A DNA stretch of 64,000 nucleotides from Ideonella alba (GCF_018069875.1 NZ_JAGQDF010000005.1:62001-126000); one strand, 5' to 3'; shown: positions 1 through 9,052, counted from the stretch's first letter. Translations and numbers: made by a program. Notes: generated by a model not told the origin, from the letters alone.

Positions 1-20
1 GCGTTCAGCGCCTGACCTCG

Positions 21-44
21 GGCTATGCAATGATCTGCATAGCC
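21..44. repeat. Perfect inverted repeat, possible terminator
   Basis: Two perfect 9-base arms (GGCTATGCA and TGCATAGCC) flank a 6-base spacer, ATGATC. No T-run follows on either strand. It could be the terminator of a gene lying left of the window or a protein-binding palindrome; the sequence alone does not decide. The rest of bases 1-153 shows no convincing gene. Confidence 0.45.
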
Positions 45-153
45 TCTGCCAACGCCTACCCCGGGGTAACCCGAAATCCTGTGCGGGTATCTGAGGCAGG
101 TGTGCCAGTCTGGTACGTCACGCGCCGACGCCTTGCCGGCGAGGGGGTGAATA

Positions 154-169
154 CTGTATAAATATCCAG
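154..169 (+). promoter_or_regulatory. LexA (SOS) box of imuA
   Basis: CTGTATAAATATCCAG matches the LexA consensus CTGT-N8-ACAG with an AT-rich core; the one clear deviation is C for A in the right arm. It lies directly before imuA, a gene family normally under LexA control. Its last base is the first base of the GTG start used here, so bound LexA would cover the start region. Confidence 0.8.
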
Positions 170-1020
170 TGGATTCGCTGGATGTTTCACCCCTGGCCGA
201 CCCGGCTGCGCTGCACCCGGCGCTCTGGCGCGCCCGCCCGGGCGGCGGCGGTGCCGCGGGTGACACCACCCCCAGCGGGTTCGCGGCCCTGGATGCCGAA
301 CTGCCCGGCGGCGGCTGGCCGCACCGGGCGCTGACCGAGCTGCTGCTGGCCGGCCCCGGCCTGGGCGAGTGGCGCCTGCTGGCGCCGGCGCTGGCCCGCC
401 AGGCGGCGGCCGGCCGCAGCCTGATGCTGTTCGATCCACCCGCCGAGCTGTCCGCCCAGGCCCTGTCCGAACTGGGCCTGCCGCCGGCGCTGTGCATCGT
501 CGTGCGGGCGCGCCAGACAGCCCGGCCGGCGGCGCGGGCCGCGGTGCGGCGCCACCAGGGCGCGCCGGTCGAGGTCTGCTGGGCGATGGAGCAGGCGCTG
601 CGCAGCGGCCAGCTGGGTGCGCTGCTGGCCTGGCCTGGCGCCGCCGCCCGCCCCGAGGTGCTGCGCCGCCTGCAACTGGCCGCCCAGGCCCATCCCGGCC
701 CCGCCTTCCTGCTGCGCGAACCCGCCGCGGCCGAACGCCCCAGCCCGGCGCCGCTGCGCCTGCTGCTGAGCTGCAGCGGCCCGGATGAACTGTCGCTGCG
801 CCTGCTCAAGCGCCGCGGCCCGCTGCGCGAGCAGCCGCTGCGGCTGGCGCTGCCGCCGGTGCTGTCGGCGCGGGCGCGCCAGCGCGCCAACCAGCCCTGG
901 CCCGCCCCGGCCCGCCAGCCGCAGCCGGCGCTGCCGGAGCGGGCCGGGCCCGGTCTGGCGGCGGTGCCGGGCAGCGCACCCTGGCTGGCCCGGCTGGGCG
1001 CCCCTGCCAGCGACCGATGA
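169..1020 (+). CDS. imuA: Translesion synthesis-associated protein ImuA
   Basis: ImuA is a RecA-fold accessory factor of the SOS mutasome and works with ImuB and the polymerase ImuC (DnaE2). The 283-residue product carries the family signature around residues 35-60 (PSGFAALDAELPGGGW followed by ALTELLL). The position of the RecA P-loop (about 61-70) reads AGPGLGEWRL and lacks GK[ST], as is usual for ImuA. imuB follows after 10 bases, so the two are probably co-transcribed. The start is taken as GTG at 169; no ATG lies near it and it touches the LexA box, so the start is the least certain part. The C-terminus is rich in Ala and Pro. Confidence 0.85.
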   Translation: MDSLDVSPLADPAALHPALWRARPGGGGAAGDTTPSGFAALDAELPGGGWPHRALTELLLAGPGLGEWRLLAPALARQAAAGRSLMLFDPPAELSAQALSELGLPPALCIVVRARQTARPAARAAVRRHQGAPVEVCWAMEQALRSGQLGALLAWPGAAARPEVLRRLQLAAQAHPGPAFLLREPAAAERPSPAPLRLLLSCSGPDELSLRLLKRRGPLREQPLRLALPPVLSARARQRANQPWPAPARQPQPALPERAGPGLAAVPGSAPWLARLGAPASDR

Positions 1021-1030
1021 GGGCCCAGGC

Positions 1031-2599
1031 ATGCTGTGGCTGGGGGTGCACCTGCCGGTGCTGTCATTGGCGTCGCTGGCCGCCGAGCGCGGACCCGCCG
1101 CCGCGGCCGAACCGCTGGCGCTGATCGGCCAGCACCGGCTGCTGGCGGTCAATGCCGCCGCCCGGGCGCTGGGCCTGGCACCGGGCATGAAGCGCGCCAC
1201 CGCGCTGGCGCTGTGTCCCACGCTGCAGCTGGGCGCGGCCGACGACGCCCGCGATGCCCGCGCGCTGCACGATGCCGCACACCGCCTGATGGTCTTCACG
1301 CCCAGCGTCGTGCTGTGCCCGCCCCAGGCCCTGCTGGCCGAGCTGCAGCCCAGCCTGCGCTGCTTCGGCGGTCTGGCGGCGCTGCGCGAGCAGCTGCTGG
1401 CCGCGCTGGCCCCGCTGGCGCAACCGCTGCAACTGGCCTGGGCGCCCAGCGCCCAGGGCGCCGCCTGGCTGGCCCGCTGGGCGCCCGATGACACCGCTCC
1501 CGCGGCGCTGACCCACGCGGTGCTGGCGCCGCCGCCACCGCCCGGCGGTGGCCACTCGCGCGATCCGGCCTGGGCCGCGCTGCAGCAGCGCCTGGACGCC
1601 CTGCCCGCCAGCGCGCTGGCCGACAGCCCGGCCCAGGCCGAGGCGCTGCAGACCCTGGGTCTGGCCACGCTGGCCGACTGGCGGCGCCAGCCGCGCGCTG
1701 GCCTGGCGCGCCGCTTCGGCCTAGCGCCGCTGGAGGCGCTGGACCGCGCCTGGGGCACCCGCCCCGACCCGCGCGAGCCGCTGCAGCCGCCCGAGCGCTT
1801 TGCCGAACACCTGGAGCTGCCCGGCCGCACCGATGACGCCGATCGCCTGCTCGAAGCCGCCACGCTGCTGCTGGGCCGCCTGGCCACCTGGGCGCGCGCG
1901 CTGCAGGCGCGGGTGGGGCGCTTCATGCTGGTCTTCCACCACGAAACCCGCCTGCGCGCCGGCCCGGCCGGCGAGGCTGGCGCCCACACCAGCCCCTTCA
2001 CGCTGGCGCTGGCCGAGCCCTCGGCCGATCCCGCCCACTGGCGCGCCTTGCTGCGCGAGCGCCTGGCGCGCGAGCCGCTGGCCGCGCCGGTGCTGGGCCT
2101 GACGCTGCGCTGCGACGACCCGGTGCGCAGCCCCGGGCCGCCCGCCGCGCTGTTCGACGAGCCCGGCGCCAGCGGCGAGGGCCTGGTGCGCCTGCTCGAG
2201 CGCCTGCAGGCGCGCCTGGGCGAGCACAGCGTAGGCCGGCTGGCGCCGCGTGCCGAGCACCGCCCCGAGCAGGCCAGCGCCACCGAACCCCTGCCGGCCT
2301 GGGAGCGCGCCCGCAGCGCCCCGCCGCCGCCCGCCGCCCGCCTCACACGACCCGCCTGGCTGCTGCCGCAGCCGCTGCCCCTGCCCGAGCAGCAGGCCCG
2401 CCCCTGGCTGGACGGCCAGCCGCTGCGCCTGCTGGCTGGCCCAGAGCGCATCGAGTCCGGCTGGTGGGACGGCGCGCCGGTGGCGCGCGACTACTTCATC
2501 GCCCAGACACCGCAGCAGGCGCTGCTGTGGATCTACCGCTTGCGCCCGGCGCCGCCGGCCGGCCAGCCGGGTTGGTTCCTGCACGGTCGTTTTGCCTGA
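1031..2599 (+). CDS. imuB: Y-family DNA polymerase-like protein ImuB
   Basis: ImuB is a catalytically dead Y-family polymerase that acts as the hub of the SOS mutasome, bridging ImuA, ImuC and the beta clamp. The 522-residue product begins MLWLGVHLP, where active Y-family enzymes have an Asp motif. The region that normally holds the catalytic Asp-Glu pair reads LAELQPSLRCFGG, so the acidic metal ligands are missing, as expected. The C-terminus has the family ending (GPERIESGWWDG, RDYF, then WFLHGRFA). The start is ATG 1031, 10 bases after imuA. The next gene is eptA rather than dnaE2/imuC, so the polymerase partner must be encoded elsewhere if it is present. Confidence 0.9.
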   Translation: MLWLGVHLPVLSLASLAAERGPAAAAEPLALIGQHRLLAVNAAARALGLAPGMKRATALALCPTLQLGAADDARDARALHDAAHRLMVFTPSVVLCPPQALLAELQPSLRCFGGLAALREQLLAALAPLAQPLQLAWAPSAQGAAWLARWAPDDTAPAALTHAVLAPPPPPGGGHSRDPAWAALQQRLDALPASALADSPAQAEALQTLGLATLADWRRQPRAGLARRFGLAPLEALDRAWGTRPDPREPLQPPERFAEHLELPGRTDDADRLLEAATLLLGRLATWARALQARVGRFMLVFHHETRLRAGPAGEAGAHTSPFTLALAEPSADPAHWRALLRERLAREPLAAPVLGLTLRCDDPVRSPGPPAALFDEPGASGEGLVRLLERLQARLGEHSVGRLAPRAEHRPEQASATEPLPAWERARSAPPPPAARLTRPAWLLPQPLPLPEQQARPWLDGQPLRLLAGPERIESGWWDGAPVARDYFIAQTPQQALLWIYRLRPAPPAGQPGWFLHGRFA

Positions 2600-2637
2600 C
2601 CCTCAGCCCCGCTTCAGTCGACGGGCGAGACAGCGGC

Positions 2638-2643
2638 GACAAT
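2638..2643 (+). promoter_or_regulatory. Possible -10 box of the eptA gene
   Basis: GACAAT lies 8 bases before the ATG at 2652. If it is used, transcription would start at or next to the start codon, giving a leaderless or nearly leaderless mRNA. No Shine-Dalgarno sequence is visible and no good -35 box was found. Confidence 0.35.
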
Positions 2644-2651
2644 CCGGCGCC

Positions 2652-4343
2652 ATGTCCCGCCCATTGATGAGCCCCGCCGCCGACCAGCGCGGCGCCCCCA
2701 GTACCGACACCCTGGCCCTGGTGGCCAGCCTGTGGTTTGCGCTGGCCTGCAACCTGAGCTTCTGGCACGAGGTGCTGAGCGGCCGTGACGCCACCGCCCC
2801 GGCCACCTGGCTGTTTGCCGGCGCGCTGTTCGTGGCCCTGGTGGCCGTGCACTTCCTGCTGCTGGGCCTGGTGCTGCACCGCGCCTGGGCCAAGCCGCTG
2901 CTGGGCCTGCTGCTGGTGGCCACCGCCTTCGCGGTGCACTACACGCAGAAGTTCAACGTCTACCTCGACCCGTCCATGCTGCGTAACGTGCTGCGCACCG
3001 ACGTCAAGGAAGCCAGCGAGCTGTTCACCTGGAGCATGGCGCCGCACCTGCTGTTCTACGCCGTGCTGCCGCTGCTGCTGCTGTGGTGGGTGCCGATCCG
3101 GCGGCGCCGCTGGCCGGGCGCGCTGGCGCGGCGCATCGGCTGGCTGCTGCTGGCAGCGGCGCTGGGCGTGGGCGCGGTGATGGCCGTGTTCCAGGACTTC
3201 GGCAGCCTGATGCGCAACCGCAAGGAACTGCGCTACCTGATCACCCCGGCCAACTACCTGTACTCACTGGGCCGCGTGGCCGTGGCCGACACCCGCAGCG
3301 CCGCCAAGCCGCGCGAGCCCCTGGGCACCGACGCCCGCCCCGGCGCGGCCTGGGCTGCGCGCAGCAAGCCCACGCTGTTCGTCTTCGTGCTGGGCGAGAC
3401 CGCCCGCGCCGCCAACTGGGGCCTGTCGGGCTACGCACGTCAGACCACGCCGCAACTGGCCGAGGTGCCGGGCCTGATCAACTTCAAGGACGTCAGCGCC
3501 TGCGGCACCAACACCGAGACCTCGGTGCCCTGCCTGTTCTCGCCCTGGGGCCGGCGCCAGTACGACGAGGACCGCATTCGCGGCAGCCAGGGCCTGCTGC
3601 ACGTGCTGGACCATGCCGGCCTGGGCACCTTCTGGCGCGACAACCAGTCGGGCTGCAAGGGCGTCTGCGATGGCCTGCCCAACGAGCGCCTGGCCACCAC
3701 CGCCAGCGCCCTGTGCGATGGCGAACGCTGCCTGGACGAGGCACTGCTGCGCGACCTGGATGCGCCGCTGGTGGCCGCCTCCGCCACCGCCGCCAGTGCC
3801 GCGCAGGGCCTGCCCAAGGCCGTGACCGACAGCCGCGTGGTCGTGCTGCACATGCTGGGCAACCATGGCCCGGCCTACTACAAGCGCTACCCGGCGAGCT
3901 TCCGCCGCTTCGAGCCCACCTGCGACACGCCCGACCTGCGCCAGTGCGAGATCCCGCAGATCGTCAACACCTACGACAACGCGCTGCTCTACACCGACCA
4001 CGTGCTGGCCCGCACCATCGACTGGCTCAAGGCGCGCCAGGACCGCTACGACACCGCGCTGATCTACGTGTCCGACCATGGCGAATCGCTGGGTGAGAAC
4101 CGCCTGTTCCTGCACGGCGTGCCCTACGCCATCGCCCCCAAGGAGCAGACCCAGGTGCCGATGGTGGCCTGGTTCTCGCCGGGCTTCGCCGACAGCCGCC
4201 GCCTCGACCTCGGCTGCGTGCAGGCGCGTGCTGCCCAGCCCGCCTCGCACGACCACCTGTTCCACAGCCTGCTGGGCCTGATGGACGTGAAGACCGCGGT
4301 GCGCGAGCCCGCGATGGACCTGTTCGCCCCGTGCCGTCGATGA
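2652..4343 (+). CDS. eptA: Lipid A phosphoethanolamine transferase
   Basis: This 563-residue inner-membrane enzyme moves phosphoethanolamine from phosphatidylethanolamine to lipid A, which lowers surface charge and polymyxin binding. About five hydrophobic segments occupy residues 20-180, followed by a periplasmic sulfatase-fold domain. Zinc and catalytic residues are recognisable: Glu249 in GETARAANW, the nucleophile Thr288 in CGTNTETSVPC by analogy with MCR/EptA, and Asp475-His476 in SDHGES. Length and motifs fit EptA/MCR proteins. The start at ATG 2652 is chosen because the open frame further upstream lies inside imuB. The stop overlaps the next gene by 4 bases. The exact lipid A position modified cannot be told. 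Confidence 0.88.
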   Translation: MSRPLMSPAADQRGAPSTDTLALVASLWFALACNLSFWHEVLSGRDATAPATWLFAGALFVALVAVHFLLLGLVLHRAWAKPLLGLLLVATAFAVHYTQKFNVYLDPSMLRNVLRTDVKEASELFTWSMAPHLLFYAVLPLLLLWWVPIRRRRWPGALARRIGWLLLAAALGVGAVMAVFQDFGSLMRNRKELRYLITPANYLYSLGRVAVADTRSAAKPREPLGTDARPGAAWAARSKPTLFVFVLGETARAANWGLSGYARQTTPQLAEVPGLINFKDVSACGTNTETSVPCLFSPWGRRQYDEDRIRGSQGLLHVLDHAGLGTFWRDNQSGCKGVCDGLPNERLATTASALCDGERCLDEALLRDLDAPLVAASATAASAAQGLPKAVTDSRVVVLHMLGNHGPAYYKRYPASFRRFEPTCDTPDLRQCEIPQIVNTYDNALLYTDHVLARTIDWLKARQDRYDTALIYVSDHGESLGENRLFLHGVPYAIAPKEQTQVPMVAWFSPGFADSRRLDLGCVQARAAQPASHDHLFHSLLGLMDVKTAVREPAMDLFAPCRR

Positions 4344-5074
4344 TGCTGCAGCCCCCCGTCACCCCCGCCCCGCAGATCGACGCCACGCTCGCCGCCCAGG
4401 GCTTTGGCGTGCTGGACGCCGACGGCGCCGGCCACCTGCTGGGCTGCCCGTCCACCGCACTCGATGCCTGGCTGCCCTTCTGGGACCGCCTGCCCCCCGA
4501 CCGCTACCTGAAGGACGGCGGCCGCTACCGCTACCGCCGCCACGGCTGCTTCATCGTCGAGGGCGAGCAGCTCACGCTGGCGCCGCACCGGCCGCACTGG
4601 CAGCCGGTCGAGTACAACGCGCTGCACGGCGGCATCGAGCGCCACTTCGAGCCGATCGAGCCGGCGCTGCTGGCGCATCCGCTGTGGAACCGCTGGCTGG
4701 TGGCGATGGCCGCGCGCGCCTCGGCCCTGAAGGGCGCCCGGCGCTGGTATGTCGAGGCGCATCCGTTCCGCATCGACACCACCGATGGCATCGGCCGCCC
4801 CACGCCCGAGGGCGCGCACCGCGACGGCGTCGACCTGGTCACCGTCACGCTGGTGGCCCGCCAGGGCATCAAGGGCGCCGAGACCCGCGTCTTCGCCGCC
4901 CAGGGCCGCGAGGGCCAGCGCTTCACGCTGAGCCAGCCCTGGAGCACGCTGCTGCTCGACGACGAGCGCGTGATCCACGAGTCCACGCCCATCCAGCCCG
5001 CCGAGCCCGGTGGCCATGGCCACCGCGACACGCTGGTGCTGACCTTCCGGGCGAACGGCTTCCAGGGACCCTGA
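4340..5074 (+). CDS. 2OG-Fe dioxygenase family protein (PF10014-like)
   Basis: The 244-residue protein resembles the 2OG-Fe dioxygenase family that includes amino-acid hydroxylases such as BsmA. A likely iron facial triad is visible: His160-x-Asp162 in EGAHRDGVDLV and His213 in VIHEST, with a following RDTLVLTFR strand that could bind 2-oxoglutarate. The ATG at 4340 overlaps the eptA stop (ATGA), suggesting translational coupling; ATG 4343 and GTG 4331 are alternatives. The substrate is unknown. Family members often hydroxylate free amino acids, but nothing here identifies which. Confidence 0.75.
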   Translation: MMLQPPVTPAPQIDATLAAQGFGVLDADGAGHLLGCPSTALDAWLPFWDRLPPDRYLKDGGRYRYRRHGCFIVEGEQLTLAPHRPHWQPVEYNALHGGIERHFEPIEPALLAHPLWNRWLVAMAARASALKGARRWYVEAHPFRIDTTDGIGRPTPEGAHRDGVDLVTVTLVARQGIKGAETRVFAAQGREGQRFTLSQPWSTLLLDDERVIHESTPIQPAEPGGHGHRDTLVLTFRANGFQGP

Positions 5075-5091
5075 GCCCGCTCAGGACGACC

Positions 5092-6108
5092 ATGAGTGAT
5101 TTCGCCTGGGGACTGATCGGACCGGGCGGCATCGCCCACCGCTTTGCCGATGCCGTGCAGCGCCTGCCGCAGGCGCACCTGGCCGCGGTGCTGGGCCGCC
5201 AGCCGGCGAGCGCCGCGGCCTTTGCCGCGCGCTGGCAGGTGAGCGGCAAACCGGCGCCGCGCGTGGCCGACAGCCTGTCCGCGCTGCTGGGTGCGGGCCG
5301 CATCGACGCGGTCTACATCGCCACCCCGCACAGCGCGCATGGCGACTGGGTCCGCGCCTGCCTGCTGGCCGGCGTGCCGGTGCTGTGCGAGAAGCCGCTG
5401 GTGCCGCACGGGGCGCTGGGCCGCGAACTGGTCGCGCTGGCGCAGCAGCGGCAGGTCTTCCTGATGGAGGCGCTGTGGACGCGCTTCCTGCCGGTCTACG
5501 AGCTCATCGGCCAGTGGCTGGCCGAGGGGGCGATCGGTCGGCTGCAGACCATCCAGTCCAGCTTCTGCTTCCCCGCCGACGCAGGGCCCGAGAGCCGGCT
5601 GTTCAACCCGGCGCTGGCCGGTGGTGCGCTGCTGGACATCGGCATCTACAACCTGTCGATGTCGCGCTGGGCCGTGGCCGCCGCCACGGGGCAGGCCAGC
5701 GACCCGCTGGACCTGGCGGTGGACGGCGTGCTGGCGGCCACCGGGGTGGATGCGCGGGTCACGGCCACGCTGCGTTTTCCCGGCGCCATCCAGGCCCAGT
5801 TCGTCTGCGGTTTCGACGGCGCTGCCGAGAACAGCCTGGCGCTGTTCGGCTCACAGGGCTCGATCCTGGTGCCGCAGCACTTCTGGGAAGGCACGCGGGC
5901 CGTGCTGACGCGGGCCGGCCAGGCGCCCGAGGTCCACGACCGGCCCTTTGCGCTCAACGGCTTCGAGTACGAAGTCGCCGAGGCGATGCGCTGCATCCGC
6001 GCCGGCTTGACCGAGTCGCCGCAGATGCCGCTGGCCGAGACCCTGGCCACCCTGGCCTGCATGGACGAGTTCCGCGGCCGGCTGGGGGTGCGCTACCCGT
6101 TTGAATGA
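5092..6108 (+). CDS. Gfo/Idh/MocA family NAD(P)-dependent oxidoreductase
   Basis: The 338-residue protein has an N-terminal Rossmann fold with the dinucleotide motif GLIGPGGIA at about residues 7-15 and the family Lys motif CEKPLV near residue 100, which contributes to catalysis in this family. The C-terminal half carries LLDIGIYNL, typical of the substrate-binding alpha/beta domain. Members oxidise or reduce sugars, inositols or trans-dihydrodiols; the substrate here is not evident. The gene follows the dioxygenase-like gene by 17 bases and may share its transcript. Start ATG 5092 puts the Rossmann motif at the expected distance. Confidence 0.85.
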   Translation: MSDFAWGLIGPGGIAHRFADAVQRLPQAHLAAVLGRQPASAAAFAARWQVSGKPAPRVADSLSALLGAGRIDAVYIATPHSAHGDWVRACLLAGVPVLCEKPLVPHGALGRELVALAQQRQVFLMEALWTRFLPVYELIGQWLAEGAIGRLQTIQSSFCFPADAGPESRLFNPALAGGALLDIGIYNLSMSRWAVAAATGQASDPLDLAVDGVLAATGVDARVTATLRFPGAIQAQFVCGFDGAAENSLALFGSQGSILVPQHFWEGTRAVLTRAGQAPEVHDRPFALNGFEYEVAEAMRCIRAGLTESPQMPLAETLATLACMDEFRGRLGVRYPFE

Positions 6109-6170
6109 TGGGGGACGCCGTTCACTGAGCTGTGCCCCATGCGCTTGAGGCGATCGCTCAGGCGCGCTGC

Positions 6171-6186
6171 GTGCAAACAATTGCAC
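6171..6186. promoter_or_regulatory. LacI-type operator, left copy
   Basis: GTGCAA and TTGCAC are perfect 6-base inverted arms around ACAA. The site differs from the right-hand copy at only 3 of 16 positions, all in the centre. The size and symmetry fit LacI-family operators, and two LacI-type genes end this locus. Confidence 0.65.
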
Positions 6187-6373
6187 TTTCGTTCGTCGAG
6201 TCCGACCGCGACTTCCGGTGCCAGTCCCGTGCCGCCGGTGGCAGAGGTCGGTGCCCAGCGACATGCATCAGCCCTGAACACCTATGAAGTATTGATGCAT
6301 TTCGCTATCCAACAGACCTCCAGGCGCTGACTCACGTAGCGCTCGAAGGCAGGGAACTTCCGGGCAAACCCTA

Positions 6374-6391
6374 TGTGCAAAGGTTTGCACA
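6374..6391. promoter_or_regulatory. LacI-type operator, right copy
   Basis: TGTGCAAA and TTTGCACA form perfect 8-base arms around GG. The site lies 95 bases before the receptor start codon, where a repressor could block the promoter. With the copy at 6171-6186 it could support DNA looping. Confidence 0.7.
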
Positions 6392-6486
6392 ACTGGCACA
6401 CTGGCGCCCAGCGACGCGACACCCGCGACGCGATGGCCCTGGCCCAACCGACCCTGCCCCGAACAACACAAGCACTGGAGATGACG

Positions 6487-9021
6487 ATGAAACACCCTCA
6501 AGCTCGGCTCACGCCGGTGGCCGTGGCGGCCACCATCGCCGTGCTCAGCCTCTGCGCCCAGCAGGCCCAGGCCCAGGCTGCGCCCGCCGCCGAGTCCACC
6601 GCCACGGACGCCGCCAAGGCATCCCCCGCGCCGGCCGGCGACGCCGGTGCGTCGGCAGCGGACATGCTGGAACTCAACAAGGTCATCGTCACCGGACGCG
6701 GCGCCGACATCACCAAGTTCAAGACCTCCTACTCCATCAGCACCTTCTCCGAGAAGGATCTGGCCCGCAAGGCGCCGCTGAGCATGGCCGCGCTGATCAC
6801 CCAGACCCCTGGCATCTTCACCGAGAGCTCGGGCGGCGAGGTCGGCAACAACGTCTACTCGCGCGGCCTGCCGAACGACAACTACCGCTACCTGCCGCTG
6901 CTGGAGGATGGCCTGCCGGTGTGGGAGGAGGGCGCCGGTGCCTTCACCAACGCCGACGCGTTCTTCCGGCTCGATGCAACCACCAAGAGCGTGCAGATCA
7001 CCCGTGGCGGCACCGCGTCCATCCTGGCGAACAATGCGCCTGGCGGCTCGGTCAACGTGATCTCCAAGAAGGGCACCGACACGCTGGAGGGGCTGGTGAA
7101 ACTGGAGGTGGGCGACTACGACCACCTCCGCACCGATTTCAACCTGTCCGGCCCGATCAATGACAAGCTGCTGTTCCAGATTGGCGGCTTCCAGCGGGTC
7201 GACAACGGCCTGCGCGACCCCGGCTTCAGCGGCAACAAGGGCGGCCAGTTCCGCGGCGGCCTGACCTACAAGCTCGACGACGGTCAGATCTACCTGGGCT
7301 ACAAAAAGCTCGACGACCGCAACATCTTCTACACGGCGATGCCGATGGCCTCGCCCAGCAAGGGCTTGCCGGGCCTGTCGGCTGGCGACGGCACCCTGGT
7401 CTCCAGTGCGTTCAGCGCGATGCAGATCCCTGACGGGCAGGGTGCGTTCAACACCCCCTACAACCTGAAGGATGGCATCCACACCGACACCAACACCTTC
7501 ACCGCGCTCTTCGAGAAGAGCCTGTCCGACTCGGTCACGGTCTACAACAAGTTCCGCCGCACCACCGGCAGCATCGACTTCAACGGCCTGTTCAGCAACG
7601 GCGTCGACAACGCCCAGACCTTCCTCGACAACGCGCTGACCCGCCTCAAGGCGGCCAACCCCAACACCGTCTCCGCCGCCTACCGCGTGGTGGGTGGCGA
7701 CGGCCGCAACCTCAGCGCCTCGCAGATCGGCAATGGTCTGGCGGTGACCGAGGGCCTGTGGAACACCAAGGTGGCCCTGGACAACATCGTCAACGACCTG
7801 AGCCTTAAGAAGGACATCGAGACCGCCATGGGCACGCACGAGGTCGTGGCCGGCGTGTACTACAGCCAGTTCGACCAGCAGCAGAACTGGAACTGGAGCG
7901 ATGTGCTGACCGAAGCGGTCAATCGCCCCCGCCTGCTCACCGTGGTCGGCCTGGATGCCGCGGGCAACGTCACCACCTCGCGCACGCGTGGCGGTCTGCT
8001 GAACCTGCACACCAACCTGCAGGAGTTCCACGACCACGTGACCAACCTGGACTACTACGTCACCGATAACTGGCAGGTGTCCAAGCCGCTGCGCATCGAC
8101 GGCGGCATCCGCTACCACACGGTCAAGAAGAACGGCCTGATCGCGCAGACCACCAACAAGGACCTGGGCGACCCGAACACCGTGGCCGATGACAGCGTGG
8201 CCGTGTTCACCGGGGAGTACAAGCCCTACAGCTTCTCGGCCAAGGAACTGGCCTGGTCGCTGGGCGCGAACTACGAGTTCAGCCCGCAGGTCTCGGTCTT
8301 CGCCCGTGCCGGCAAGAGCTTCCGCATCACGCCGGAGTTCGCGCAGTGGTTCAACTGCTGCACGCCGATCGAGAAGAACATCGGCATGTTCGAACTGGGC
8401 TTCAAGTACGCCACCCGCGAGTACTCCGCCTTCGTCACCGCCTACTACAACAACTTCCCCAACCTGTCCTTCAACACCACGTCGACGGTCAATGGCCAGC
8501 AGGTCACGCAGTCGGCCAAGGCAGCGGCCAAGTCGATGGGCCTGGAAGCCGAGTTCGTCTGGCGACCCAACAGCACGTTTGATATCGCGCTCAGTGGCGT
8601 CTACCAGGACCTGAAGTACAGCGGCTTTGCCGGCAACAACCCGGATGGCACATCGTTCGATTTCACCGGCAACCAGATCGTGCGCCAGCCCAAGCTGCAG
8701 GCCTCGATCCGACCGGCGGTGCACTTCGGCGACAACAAGGCCTACGACCTGTTCGCCGACTACCGCTACACCGGTCAGCGGTATGCCGACGTCGCCAACA
8801 CCGTGGCCCTGCCGGCCTACGGTGAACTGGACCTGGGCTTCGCGGCGGCGATCAATCCGCAGACCCGCGTGCAACTGCTGGTGACCAACCTGTTCAACAC
8901 GGTTGGCGTGACCGAAGGCAACCCGCGGGCTGGCGTGATCCAGGGCGGCCAGGAGGCGGCCTTCCAGGGTCGTCCGATCTTCGGCCGCCACGTTCGGGCC
9001 AGCGTCGAGTTCAAGTTCTGA
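6487..9021 (+). CDS. TonB-dependent outer-membrane receptor, probable alpha-glucoside uptake
   Basis: This 844-residue outer-membrane beta-barrel receptor would bring a ligand into the periplasm using TonB energy. It has a signal peptide of about 29 residues (ending AQQAQAQ), a plug domain (QTPGIFTESS onward, with SRGLPNDNYRYLPLLEDGLPV and APGGSVNVISKKG), then a 22-strand-type barrel ending in Phe (SVEFKF). The ATG at 6487 is preferred because GGAG at 6477-6480 lies 6 bases upstream; an in-phase ATG at 6481 has no such spacing. The next genes are a sugar ABC importer and an alpha-glucosidase, so an oligosaccharide such as a maltodextrin or other alpha-glucoside is the likely ligand; this is inference from context. 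Confidence 0.87.
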   Translation: MKHPQARLTPVAVAATIAVLSLCAQQAQAQAAPAAESTATDAAKASPAPAGDAGASAADMLELNKVIVTGRGADITKFKTSYSISTFSEKDLARKAPLSMAALITQTPGIFTESSGGEVGNNVYSRGLPNDNYRYLPLLEDGLPVWEEGAGAFTNADAFFRLDATTKSVQITRGGTASILANNAPGGSVNVISKKGTDTLEGLVKLEVGDYDHLRTDFNLSGPINDKLLFQIGGFQRVDNGLRDPGFSGNKGGQFRGGLTYKLDDGQIYLGYKKLDDRNIFYTAMPMASPSKGLPGLSAGDGTLVSSAFSAMQIPDGQGAFNTPYNLKDGIHTDTNTFTALFEKSLSDSVTVYNKFRRTTGSIDFNGLFSNGVDNAQTFLDNALTRLKAANPNTVSAAYRVVGGDGRNLSASQIGNGLAVTEGLWNTKVALDNIVNDLSLKKDIETAMGTHEVVAGVYYSQFDQQQNWNWSDVLTEAVNRPRLLTVVGLDAAGNVTTSRTRGGLLNLHTNLQEFHDHVTNLDYYVTDNWQVSKPLRIDGGIRYHTVKKNGLIAQTTNKDLGDPNTVADDSVAVFTGEYKPYSFSAKELAWSLGANYEFSPQVSVFARAGKSFRITPEFAQWFNCCTPIEKNIGMFELGFKYATREYSAFVTAYYNNFPNLSFNTTSTVNGQQVTQSAKAAAKSMGLEAEFVWRPNSTFDIALSGVYQDLKYSGFAGNNPDGTSFDFTGNQIVRQPKLQASIRPAVHFGDNKAYDLFADYRYTGQRYADVANTVALPAYGELDLGFAAAINPQTRVQLLVTNLFNTVGVTEGNPRAGVIQGGQEAAFQGRPIFGRHVRASVEFKF

Positions 9022-9052
9022 TCGAAGGGCAGGGCCAGCAGCCCCAGGGAAA

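Larger units (their letters stand above)
6109..6486. other. 378-base regulatory region before the TonB receptor
   Basis: No supported gene lies here; the short open frames lack family resemblance and good ribosome sites. The stretch holds two GTGCAA-N4-TTGCAC palindromes about 204 bp apart (listed separately) and a locally AT-richer patch around 6280-6315. An upstream in-frame start at 6373 would put the right palindrome inside the receptor gene, which argues for the downstream start. Confidence 0.6.

Noticed and set aside
56-439. Minus-strand open frame over the LexA box and imuA start
   Set aside because: Arg/Pro/Gly-rich translation without family resemblance; it conflicts with imuA.
6093-6330. 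Short frames on both strands in the region before the TonB receptor
   Set aside because: No ribosome sites, no resemblance to known proteins, and they overlap operator-like palindromes.
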